In this document: piece after piece, positions 18,007 through 24,347 of the stretch
Position numbering within the stretch: the first letter of the stretch is position 1
Layout: every line of letters begins with the position of its first letter
Origin: Silanimonas sp044377035
GTDB lineage: Bacteria; Pseudomonadota; Gammaproteobacteria; Xanthomonadales; Xanthomonadaceae
Reading direction: 5' to 3'
Length of the DNA: 64,000 bases
Assembly (NCBI RefSeq): GCF_044377035.1
Contig: NZ_JBILJW010000002.1
Location: forward strand, 62,001 to 126,000
The notes under the pieces: generated by a model
What the model was told of the DNA's origin: nothing
The model's database searches: none
The model's input: only the letters and a program-made list of their open reading frames with translations
Program-made: the position numbers and the translations under genes

Positions 18007-18015
18007 GGGGGGGGG
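18007..18015. repeat. Homopolymeric G9 tract (C9 on the transcribed strand) in the leader of the giant protein gene
   Basis: Nine consecutive G lie 17 bases upstream of the ATG at 17988-17990, just before the ribosome site of the minus-strand gene. Tracts of this length can slip during replication. As it is outside the coding frame, length change could alter only expression. Confidence 0.6.
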
Positions 18016-18059
18016 AATCAACCCGTGACTTTAACAGACGCTCAACCGAGCCACCCCGC

Positions 18060-19046
18060 TCAGTTCGTGATCGCTTGGCTCAACTCCACCCAGCTCGGCG
18101 GCGTCGGCCACACGGATTCCTGGTGCCCGCCCAGCACGCGCTGCAGGTCGTGGCGGTCCAACTGCGGGGCCACGTGGCGGAACAGGTCGAAGGCGTAGCG
18201 TCGCAGCACGCGCTCCTTGGGCACCACGGCCCAGGCCGTGCATTCGGGCAACACCTCCGGCGCAGGCAGCACGGCGAGATCGCTGTCGAAGACCGAGCTC
18301 ACCGCCATCTCGGCGAGGATGCCCACGCCCAGTCCGGCGCGCACATAGGTCTTGATCAGGTCCGCGTCGTGCGCGGTCATCGCCACCGTGGGGCTCAGGC
18401 CGACATCGCTGAAGGCGCGGCGCAGTGAGCTCTCGGGCTGGCTGGTGCTGTGGTAGCTGACGAGCGGATGCGCGGCGAGGTCCTCGAGCGTCGGCGCGCG
18501 GCCGAGCTTGGCCAGCGCATGCTCCTTCGGCACGACGACGATGCGGCGCCAACGATACAGCGGGATGGCATACCCACCGGCCGGAACGCTGCCGACGCTG
18601 CTGACAATGGCGATGTCGGCATTGCCCTTCGCGAGATGCGGCAGCACGTCGTTGTCGGCCAGCGACTGCAGCTGCACGCCCACCTGCGGGTACTCGCGAT
18701 TCAGCGCGCCAATCGCAGCCGGCAGCACAAAGCGGGCCTGCGTGTGGGTGGTGGCGATGTGCAGCGTTCCGGCCGCTTCGCCGCGCTGGTTGGCGGCGAA
18801 GGCGCGGATGTTCGCGGCCTCGGCGACGGCGCGACGCGCGTGCGCCAAGACGACCTGCCCGGCTTCGGTGATCGATTCGAGGCTGCGGCCCTTGCGCTGG
18901 AACAGCAGAAAGCCGAGCTCGTCCTCCAGCTGCTTGAGCTGTTTGGAGATGCCGGGTTGGGTGGCATGCACCCTGTCCGCGGCCGTGGTGATGTTCAGGC
19001 CGGCGTCGACGATGGCGATGAGGTAGCGGAGCTGGGTGAGGGTCAT
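18060..19046 (-). CDS. cysB: CysB-type LysR transcriptional regulator
   Basis: 328 residues from ATG 19044-19046. N-terminal helix-turn-helix: MTLTQLRYLIAIVDAGLNITTAADRVHATQPGISKQLKQLEDELG, with the QPGISKQ recognition helix characteristic of CysB/Cbl. The effector domain has LHIATTHTQARFVLPAAIGAL, the TTHTQAR segment that in CysB contacts sulfate or N-acetylserine, then HDADLIKTYVRAGLGVGIL. CysB activates sulfur assimilation genes when sulfur is short. It is divergent from cysG-cysK across a 201-base gap that includes a 14-bp palindrome at 19101-19114. The longer frame (to 19097) lacks a better ribosome site and adds a non-family leader, so the shorter start is chosen. Confidence 0.9.
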   Translation of the reverse strand: MTLTQLRYLIAIVDAGLNITTAADRVHATQPGISKQLKQLEDELGFLLFQRKGRSLESITEAGQVVLAHARRAVAEAANIRAFAANQRGEAAGTLHIATTHTQARFVLPAAIGALNREYPQVGVQLQSLADNDVLPHLAKGNADIAIVSSVGSVPAGGYAIPLYRWRRIVVVPKEHALAKLGRAPTLEDLAAHPLVSYHSTSQPESSLRRAFSDVGLSPTVAMTAHDADLIKTYVRAGLGVGILAEMAVSSVFDSDLAVLPAPEVLPECTAWAVVPKERVLRRYAFDLFRHVAPQLDRHDLQRVLGGHQESVWPTPPSWVELSQAITN

Positions 19047-19100
19047 GGGAGCGAAGCCGTGGCAGGGGCCGGCGGCGTGGTCGCGCCGGAAGTCCATCCA

Positions 19101-19114
19101 TTCATCGCGATGAA
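19101..19114. promoter_or_regulatory. Perfect 14-bp palindrome between cysB and cysG
   Basis: TTCATCGCGATGAA is its own reverse complement. It lies 55 bases upstream of the cysB start within an A/T-rich patch (to about 19130). A copy with one changed base (TTCATCGCGATAAA) is at 21718-21731 ahead of the SAM riboswitch. The bound factor is unknown. Confidence 0.55.
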
Positions 19115-19247
19115 ACGATAAATATTCCGAGACGTCCAGTCCCTACTGATAACCGCAAGGTATATGCACCGCGCCGAGCGGCATTTCCAGCCCTCGGCCC
19201 GCGCGGACTAGCGTGCCCAGACCGGACACCACCGACCGCCTCTGCTC

Positions 19248-20714
19248 ATGCCCTCCCCGCTTTTCCCCGTCTTCCTCGACCTCGCCGGCCGCCGCGTGCT
19301 GCTGGTGGGCGGTGGCGTGGTGGCGAAGCGGAAGGCCGAGGCCCTGATGGAGGCCGGCGCCGACGTGGTGGTCGGCGCCCCTGAGTTGGAGCCCGAGCTG
19401 GCACAGGCGGTGGCCGAGGGACGCCTTGCCCATCGCCCGGGCCCCTTCCATCCGGGCTGGCTGGACGGCGCGTGGCTGGTGATCGCCGCCACCGACAACC
19501 CCGAGGTCAATGCCGCCATCGCACGCGAGGCCGAGGCCCGTCGTCTCTGGGTCAACGTCGTCGACGACGCGCCGCGCTGCACCTTCCAGGTGCCGGCGCG
19601 CGTCGAGCGCGGGCCGCTGCAGATCGCGATCAGCAGCCGCGGCGAAGCGCCGATGCTCGCGCGTTGGCTGCGGGAACGCCTCGAAACCGAATTGGATCCG
19701 GCGCTTGGCGACCTCGCCGAGTGGTTGGGGTCGAAGCGAGAGGACTTGCGTTCGCGATTCCCGCAAACCGCGCGCCGCCGTCAAGTGATCGAAGCGCTGA
19801 TCCGCGGACCGGCCGCCGACGCCCTGCGCAACGGTGATCTCGCCGAAGCCGAAGCCGCCTTCGCGGCCGCCCTCGATGAAGACACGATGCCCCGCGGCCG
19901 CGTGATCCTCGTGGGCGCCGGCCCGGGAGACCCCGGCCTGCTGACACTTCGCGGATTGCGTGCGCTCAACCAGGCCGATGTGGTCCTGCACGACCGGCTC
20001 GTCAGCGCCGACGTCCTCGCCCTCGCCCGCCGCGATGCCGAGACCATCGAGGTTGCCAAGGAAGCCGGCACGCACCACACCACCCAGCAGCGCATCCACG
20101 AATTGCTCATCGAGCACGCCAAGGCCGGCAAGACGGTCGTCCGGCTCAAGGGCGGCGATCCCTTCGTGTTTGGTCGCGGCGGCGAAGAACTGGAAGCGCT
20201 GCGCGCCGAAGGCATCCCGTACGAGGTCGTACCGGGCATCACCGCGGCCGTCGCCTGCGGCGCCTACGCCGGCATCCCGCTCACGCACCGCGACCACGCG
20301 CAGTCGGTTCGACTCGTCACCGCACACTGCCGCAATTCCATCGACACGCTGGATTGGGCTGCGCTCGCACAGGAGCGCCAGACGCTGGCGGTCTACATGG
20401 GTGTGCAAGGCCTCGACACCATCCGCGACCGCCTCATCGCCCACGGCCGAGCGCCAACCACGCCCTTCGCATTGGTCGAAAACGGCAGCCGCGCGAACCA
20501 GCGCGTCGTGCTCGGAACGCTCGCCGACCTGCCCGAACGCGCGCTCGCCGAGAACGTGCGCTCCCCGGCCCTGCTCATCCTCGGCGAAGTCGCGGCCCTT
20601 GCCAGCGACCTGCACTGGTTCGGCGATCCCCCCAACGGCGCGGTTTCGCCGACACTCGCCGCAACCCTTTCCTCACCCTCCCCTACAACTGCCGCGCTCA
20701 CCCTCGCCGCTTAG
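19248..20714 (+). CDS. cysG: Siroheme synthase CysG (dehydrogenase/ferrochelatase fused to uroporphyrinogen-III methyltransferase)
   Basis: 488 residues with the full trifunctional layout. N-terminal NAD-binding domain FLDLAGRRVLLVGGGVVAKRKAEALMEAGADV, the VVIAATDNPEVNAAIA and CTFQVPARVERGPLQIAISSRGEAPMLARWLRE segments of precorrin-2 dehydrogenase/sirohydrochlorin ferrochelatase; then the SAM-using methylase from about 213: VILVGAGPGDPGLLTLRGLRAL, VVLHDRLVS, VRLKGGDPFVFGRGGEE, PYEVVPGITAAVA and PLTHRDHAQS. It makes siroheme for sulfite and nitrite reductases. The last 25 residues are a Ser/Thr/Pro/Ala tail. It is followed 18 bases on by cysK and is divergent from the CysB regulator, which fits control by sulfur supply. 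Confidence 0.95.
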   Translation: MPSPLFPVFLDLAGRRVLLVGGGVVAKRKAEALMEAGADVVVGAPELEPELAQAVAEGRLAHRPGPFHPGWLDGAWLVIAATDNPEVNAAIAREAEARRLWVNVVDDAPRCTFQVPARVERGPLQIAISSRGEAPMLARWLRERLETELDPALGDLAEWLGSKREDLRSRFPQTARRRQVIEALIRGPAADALRNGDLAEAEAAFAAALDEDTMPRGRVILVGAGPGDPGLLTLRGLRALNQADVVLHDRLVSADVLALARRDAETIEVAKEAGTHHTTQQRIHELLIEHAKAGKTVVRLKGGDPFVFGRGGEELEALRAEGIPYEVVPGITAAVACGAYAGIPLTHRDHAQSVRLVTAHCRNSIDTLDWAALAQERQTLAVYMGVQGLDTIRDRLIAHGRAPTTPFALVENGSRANQRVVLGTLADLPERALAENVRSPALLILGEVAALASDLHWFGDPPNGAVSPTLAATLSSPSPTTAALTLAA

Positions 20715-20732
20715 CCTCCTACGGATCCTGAC

Positions 20733-21698
20733 ATGGCCCTTTTTGATTCCATTCTCGACACCATCGGCCGCACGCCCATCGTCAAGCTCTCGCGCATCGC
20801 GCCGAAGCACGTCGAGCTCTACGTCAAGGTCGAAGCCTTCAACCCCGGCGGGTCGGTGAAGGACCGCCTCGCCCTCGCCATCGTCCTCGACGCCGAGAAG
20901 AAGGGACTGCTGAAGCCCGGCGATACCATCGTGGAAGCCACCTCGGGCAACACCGGCGTCGCGCTGGCCATGGTGGCCGCGGCGCGCGGCTACAAGTTCG
21001 TCGCCGTGATGACGGAAACCTTCTCGGTCGAGCGCCGCAAGCTGATGCGCGCTTACGGCGCCAAGGTGATCCTCACACCGGCCGCCGAGCGCGGCAGCGG
21101 CATGGTGCGCAAGGCGAAGGAACTCGCGGAGAAGCACGGCTGGTTCCTCGCCCGCCAGTTCGAGAACGAGGCGAATCCCGCGTGGCACCGCAACACCACG
21201 GGCCCGGAAATCCTGCAGGACTTCGTCGGCAAGCGGCTCGACTACTTCGTCAGCGGCTGGGGCACCGGCGGCACGCTGACCGGCGTCGGCCAGACCCTGA
21301 AACTCGCCCGTCCCGACGTGAAGATCGTCAGCACCGAACCGGCAGGCGCGCAGCTGCTCGGGGGCAAGGAATGGCAGCCGCACAAGATCCAGGGCTGGAC
21401 CCCGGACTTCATCCCCGCGGTGCTCGACCGCAGCGTCGTGGACGACATCAAGCCGATCGAGGACCTCGTCGCGCGTGACACCGCTCGGCGCCTCGCGGCC
21501 GAGGAAGGCGTCTTCGTGGGCCTCTCCGCCGGCGCCACGCTGGCCGCGGCGCTGCAGGTCGCCAACGAAGCCCCGGCGGGCTCGGTGATCCTCGCCATGC
21601 TTCCCGACACCGGCGAGCGCTACCTCAGCACGATCCTGTTCGAGGGCGTCAACGAAGGCTCCGACGACGAATGGCTGGCCTCGCTCGACGCGGCGTGA
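20733..21698 (+). CDS. cysK: Cysteine synthase A (O-acetylserine sulfhydrylase)
   Basis: 321 residues: MALFDSILDTIGRTPIVKL, the PLP lysine Lys43 in NPGGSVKDRLA, the substrate loop EATSGNTGVALA, the phosphate-binding GWGTGGTLTG, and GLSAGATLAAAL at the C-terminal end. The enzyme joins sulfide to an activated serine to make cysteine. In this window the second MetX-type acyltransferase at 57123 is a candidate for the enzyme that activates serine (as O-succinylserine in related species), so the in vivo substrate may be O-succinyl- rather than O-acetylserine. That is inference. The gene lies 18 bases after cysG. Confidence 0.94.
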   Translation: MALFDSILDTIGRTPIVKLSRIAPKHVELYVKVEAFNPGGSVKDRLALAIVLDAEKKGLLKPGDTIVEATSGNTGVALAMVAAARGYKFVAVMTETFSVERRKLMRAYGAKVILTPAAERGSGMVRKAKELAEKHGWFLARQFENEANPAWHRNTTGPEILQDFVGKRLDYFVSGWGTGGTLTGVGQTLKLARPDVKIVSTEPAGAQLLGGKEWQPHKIQGWTPDFIPAVLDRSVVDDIKPIEDLVARDTARRLAAEEGVFVGLSAGATLAAALQVANEAPAGSVILAMLPDTGERYLSTILFEGVNEGSDDEWLASLDAA

Positions 21699-21702
21699 TG
21701 CC

Positions 21703-21731
21703 GAAAAGTCATATCTTTTCATCGCGATAAA
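21703..21731. promoter_or_regulatory. Nested inverted repeats in the presumed metX-metB promoter
   Basis: GAAAAG (21703-21708) pairs with CTTTTC (21715-21720) around TCATAT, and overlaps TTCATCGCGATAAA (21718-21731), a near copy of the palindrome beside cysB. The A/T-rich sequence is the only plausible promoter between cysK and the riboswitch. The operator role is inferred. Confidence 0.5.
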
Positions 21732-21774
21732 GGGATGACAAGCGCCGCAGGTCGGTCCAAGATGGCTGCACACA

Positions 21775-21891
21775 CCATCCAGACCGGCTGAGGGACAGGC
21801 CCGAAGACGCCGGGGCAAGCACCGACCGCATCCCGCGGCGGCGCGCTGCCAACGCCTGCGGCGAGGCCTTCGGGCCAAAGCCGGTCGATGG
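21775..21891 (+). ncRNA. SAM riboswitch (S-box, SAM-I clan) upstream of metX-metB
   Basis: The conserved core GCTGAGGGACAGGCCC, then GA-GCCGGGGCAA and CACCGA, matches the S-box consensus (GGAGGGACUGGCCC...GAAGCCCGGCAACC). A closing P1 helix can be drawn: GACCGGC (21782-21788) with GCCGGTC (21880-21886), extended by CCATC (21775-21779) with GATGG (21887-21891). Upstream GATGG at 21761-21765 can also pair with CCATC, giving a competing hairpin. SAM binding should stabilise P1 and lower expression of the two methionine genes downstream. No T-run terminator follows, so control of translation is favoured. Confidence 0.85.
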
Positions 21892-21953
21892 GTCGTCAGG
21901 GAGCCTGCAGGCAGGCACTCCCGATGGCCGTCGCCGGCCACCGCGGGGGGGAT

Positions 21954-21967
21954 GGGCACCGGAGCCC
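21954..21967 (+). promoter_or_regulatory. Hairpin enclosing the metX ribosome-binding site
   Basis: GGGC (21954-21957) can pair with GCCC (21964-21967), placing the GGAG ribosome site (21961-21964) in the loop and stem, six bases before the ATG at 21971. It is a candidate expression platform for the riboswitch. The stem is short, so this is tentative. Confidence 0.4.
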
Positions 21968-21970
21968 GCC

Positions 21971-23038
21971 ATGTCCGCCACCGCCCTTGCCGAAGCCGCC
22001 CACGACGAACCCTTCTGTCGCGCGGCCACTCTCCCCGCCGCCGACGGCGTCCTCGCCAGCACCCTTTCGCTGCGCCACGCCGGACTGCAGCGCGTGAATC
22101 TCCGTTGGCGCCTCGTCGGTGCCGAAGGCACGCCGGTGCATGCCGTGCTGGGCGGCATTTCGGCCACGCGCCATGTCGCTGCGCTGCGCGCCGACGAGCC
22201 CGAGGGCTGGTGGCAGGTCCAGTTCGGCGCGGATCGCACCTTTGATCCGTCGTGCTGTCGGGTGCTGAGCTTCGATTGGGTCGGCCGCGACGGCACGCTC
22301 GACGCACCGATCAGCAGCGCCGACCAGGCCGATGCGCTTGCCGTTCTGCTCGACCACCTTGGCATCGCGCGCCTCGCGTCGATCGTCGGCAGCAGCTACG
22401 GCGCCATGGTCGGCCTCGCCTTCGCCGAACGCTATCCGGCACTGGTCGAGCGTCTTGTCGTCATCAGCGGTGCGGATCGCGCCGACCCGTATTCAGCGGC
22501 CTGGCGCGCCCTGCAGCGCCGCGTGCTGGAACTCGGCCGCGACGGCCCGGAAGCCGTTGCCCTCGCCCGCCAGTTCGCGATGCTCAGCTACCGCACACCG
22601 GAGGAATTCGCGGCCCGCTTCGACGCCGAACCGACCTGGGACGGCGATCGTTTGCGCTGCGCCGCGCAGGACTACCTCGACGCGGCCGGCTCGCGCTTCG
22701 CCGCCGTGTTCAGCCCGATCGCTTTCCGCCGGTTGTCCGAGTCGATCGACCAGCACCGCGTCAATCCGTCGCGCATCACCACGCCGACCACCGTCATCGC
22801 CGTCGAACAGGACCGCCTCGTCCCGCTCGACGACCTGCGCCGCCTGTCCCGCCAGCTGGCCGGCCCGGCGAGGCTGAAGGTGATCCGCTCGATCTACGGC
22901 CACGACGCCTTCCTGAAGGAACCCGAGCAGATCGGCCGCCTGTTGGCGCTGGCGCTCGGGCCGACGGCCGACGCTGGCCCGTCGTCGCGCGTTCCCGCTT
23001 CCTCTCCCATCGCATCGTCCCCGCAGGCCCACGCATGA
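21971..23038 (+). CDS. metX: MetX-family homoserine O-acyltransferase (probably succinyl)
   Basis: 355 residues with the alpha/beta-hydrolase fold of MetX. The nucleophile elbow is IVGSSYGAMVGLAFAERYP (Ser142); the acid lies in VIAVEQDRLVPL and the histidine in IYGHDAFLKEPEQIG. MetX proteins acylate homoserine to start transsulfuration to methionine. In Xanthomonadales the alpha/beta-hydrolase-type enzyme with a divergent, shortened N-terminal half uses succinyl-CoA; that fits here but cannot be proved by eye. The usual early VLP/PG oxyanion segment is degenerate (HAVLGGISATRHVA). Start ATG 21971 follows GGAG. It is directly downstream of the SAM riboswitch and overlaps metB by four bases (ATGA). 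The last 25 residues are low complexity. Confidence 0.85.
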   Translation: MSATALAEAAHDEPFCRAATLPAADGVLASTLSLRHAGLQRVNLRWRLVGAEGTPVHAVLGGISATRHVAALRADEPEGWWQVQFGADRTFDPSCCRVLSFDWVGRDGTLDAPISSADQADALAVLLDHLGIARLASIVGSSYGAMVGLAFAERYPALVERLVVISGADRADPYSAAWRALQRRVLELGRDGPEAVALARQFAMLSYRTPEEFAARFDAEPTWDGDRLRCAAQDYLDAAGSRFAAVFSPIAFRRLSESIDQHRVNPSRITTPTTVIAVEQDRLVPLDDLRRLSRQLAGPARLKVIRSIYGHDAFLKEPEQIGRLLALALGPTADAGPSSRVPASSPIASSPQAHA

Positions 23039-24231
23039 GCAGCTTCGAATCCGCCACCCGCGCCGTCCGCGCCGGCATCGACCGCGACACCGCCCACGGG
23101 GCCGTCGTCCCGCCAATCGTGCTGTCGTCGAACTTCAGCTTCGAGGGCTTCGGCAAGAAGCGCCGCTACGACTACACGCGCAGCGGCAACCCGACGCGCG
23201 ACCTGCTGGGCGAGGCGCTCGCCGAACTCGAAGGCGGCGCCGGTGGCGTGGTCACGGCGACCGGCATGGCCGCGATCACGTTGGTGCTGAGCCTGCTCGA
23301 ACCCGGTCAGCGCCTCGTGGTCCCGCACGACGCCTACGGCGGCAGCTGGCGGCTGTTCAACGCGCTGGCGAAGAAGGGCGCCTTCGAACTCGTCACCATC
23401 GACTTCACCTGTCCGCGCCAGCTCGCGGCGGCGCTCGACCCGGCGCCGGCCATCGTTTGGATCGAGACGCCATCGAACCCGCTGCTGCGCATCACCGACC
23501 TTCGCTTCGTCGCGGAGGCCGCGAAGCGCGTCGGCGCGCTGGTGGTGGTCGACAACACTTTCCTCTCACCTGCCCTGCAGACGCCGATCGACTTCGGCGC
23601 CGACCTCGTCGTGCATTCCACGACGAAGTACATCAACGGCCACAGCGACGTGGTGGGCGGCGCCGTGGTGGCGAAGACGCCGGAGCTGCACGAGCGCCTC
23701 ACCTGGTGGGCGAACGCGCTGGGCCTCACCGGCTCGCCGTTCGACGCCTTCCTGACCCTGCGCGGCCTTCGCACGTTGGATGCCCGTCTGCGCGTGCACG
23801 AGGAGAACGCCCACGGACTGCTCGACCTGCTGGTCGGCCATGAGGCCGTGGCCGCCGTGCACTACCCGGGGCTGGCCTCGCACACGGGCCACGCGCTGGC
23901 CGCGCGCCAGCAGAAGGGCTTCGGCGCAATGCTGAGCTTCGAGCTGCGCGGTGGGGAAGCGGCCGCCCGCGCCTTCTGCGACGGGCTCGACTGCTTCACC
24001 CTGGCCGAGTCGCTGGGCGGCGTGGAGAGCCTCGTCGCCCACCCGCCGACCATGACCCATGCGGCGATGAGCGCCGAAGCCCGCGCCGCCGCCGGCATCC
24101 GCGACGGCCTGCTGCGGCTGTCGGTGGGCATCGAGCACGTGCGCGACTTGCGCGCGGATCTGGCCGGCGGGCTGGAGCGTGCGGCGCGGGTGGTCGAGGC
24201 ATCGGTGGTGCGGGAGGCAGTGATCGCCTGA
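23035..24231 (+). CDS. metB: Cystathionine gamma-synthase (Cys/Met metabolism PLP enzyme)
   Basis: 398 residues from ATG 23035, overlapping the metX stop. Fold-type I PLP enzyme: TRAVRAGIDRDTAHGAVVPPI, YDYTRSGNPTRDLLGEALAEL, VVTATGMAAITLVL, VVPHDAYGGSWRLF, WIETPSNPLLRITD, VVVDNTFLSPALQTPI, and the Schiff-base Lys198 in VVHSTTKYINGHSDVVGG; end motif SLGGVESLVAHP. It condenses activated homoserine with cysteine to cystathionine. Operon with metX under the same SAM riboswitch. The reading frame is open far upstream within metX, which is a shadow of high G+C, not an extension. Homoserine dehydrogenase, sometimes third in this operon in relatives, is absent; valS follows. Confidence 0.92.
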   Translation: MSSFESATRAVRAGIDRDTAHGAVVPPIVLSSNFSFEGFGKKRRYDYTRSGNPTRDLLGEALAELEGGAGGVVTATGMAAITLVLSLLEPGQRLVVPHDAYGGSWRLFNALAKKGAFELVTIDFTCPRQLAAALDPAPAIVWIETPSNPLLRITDLRFVAEAAKRVGALVVVDNTFLSPALQTPIDFGADLVVHSTTKYINGHSDVVGGAVVAKTPELHERLTWWANALGLTGSPFDAFLTLRGLRTLDARLRVHEENAHGLLDLLVGHEAVAAVHYPGLASHTGHALAARQQKGFGAMLSFELRGGEAAARAFCDGLDCFTLAESLGGVESLVAHPPTMTHAAMSAEARAAAGIRDGLLRLSVGIEHVRDLRADLAGGLERAARVVEASVVREAVIA

Positions 24232-24347
24232 GGCCCGACATCGAGGGTCGCCACGTCGTTCCGAGCCGGTCCTCGCCCCGGATTTGCTAGGCTTGGCGCC
24301 CCTTTACGAGACCTTCCGACCGACCCGCAAGGCCGGTCGCGCGCCGC

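Noticed and set aside
22252..23034. In-frame 5' extension of metB through metX
   Set aside because: MetX is coded in another frame over the same bases, and metB has an ATG overlapping the metX stop; the extension has no homology.
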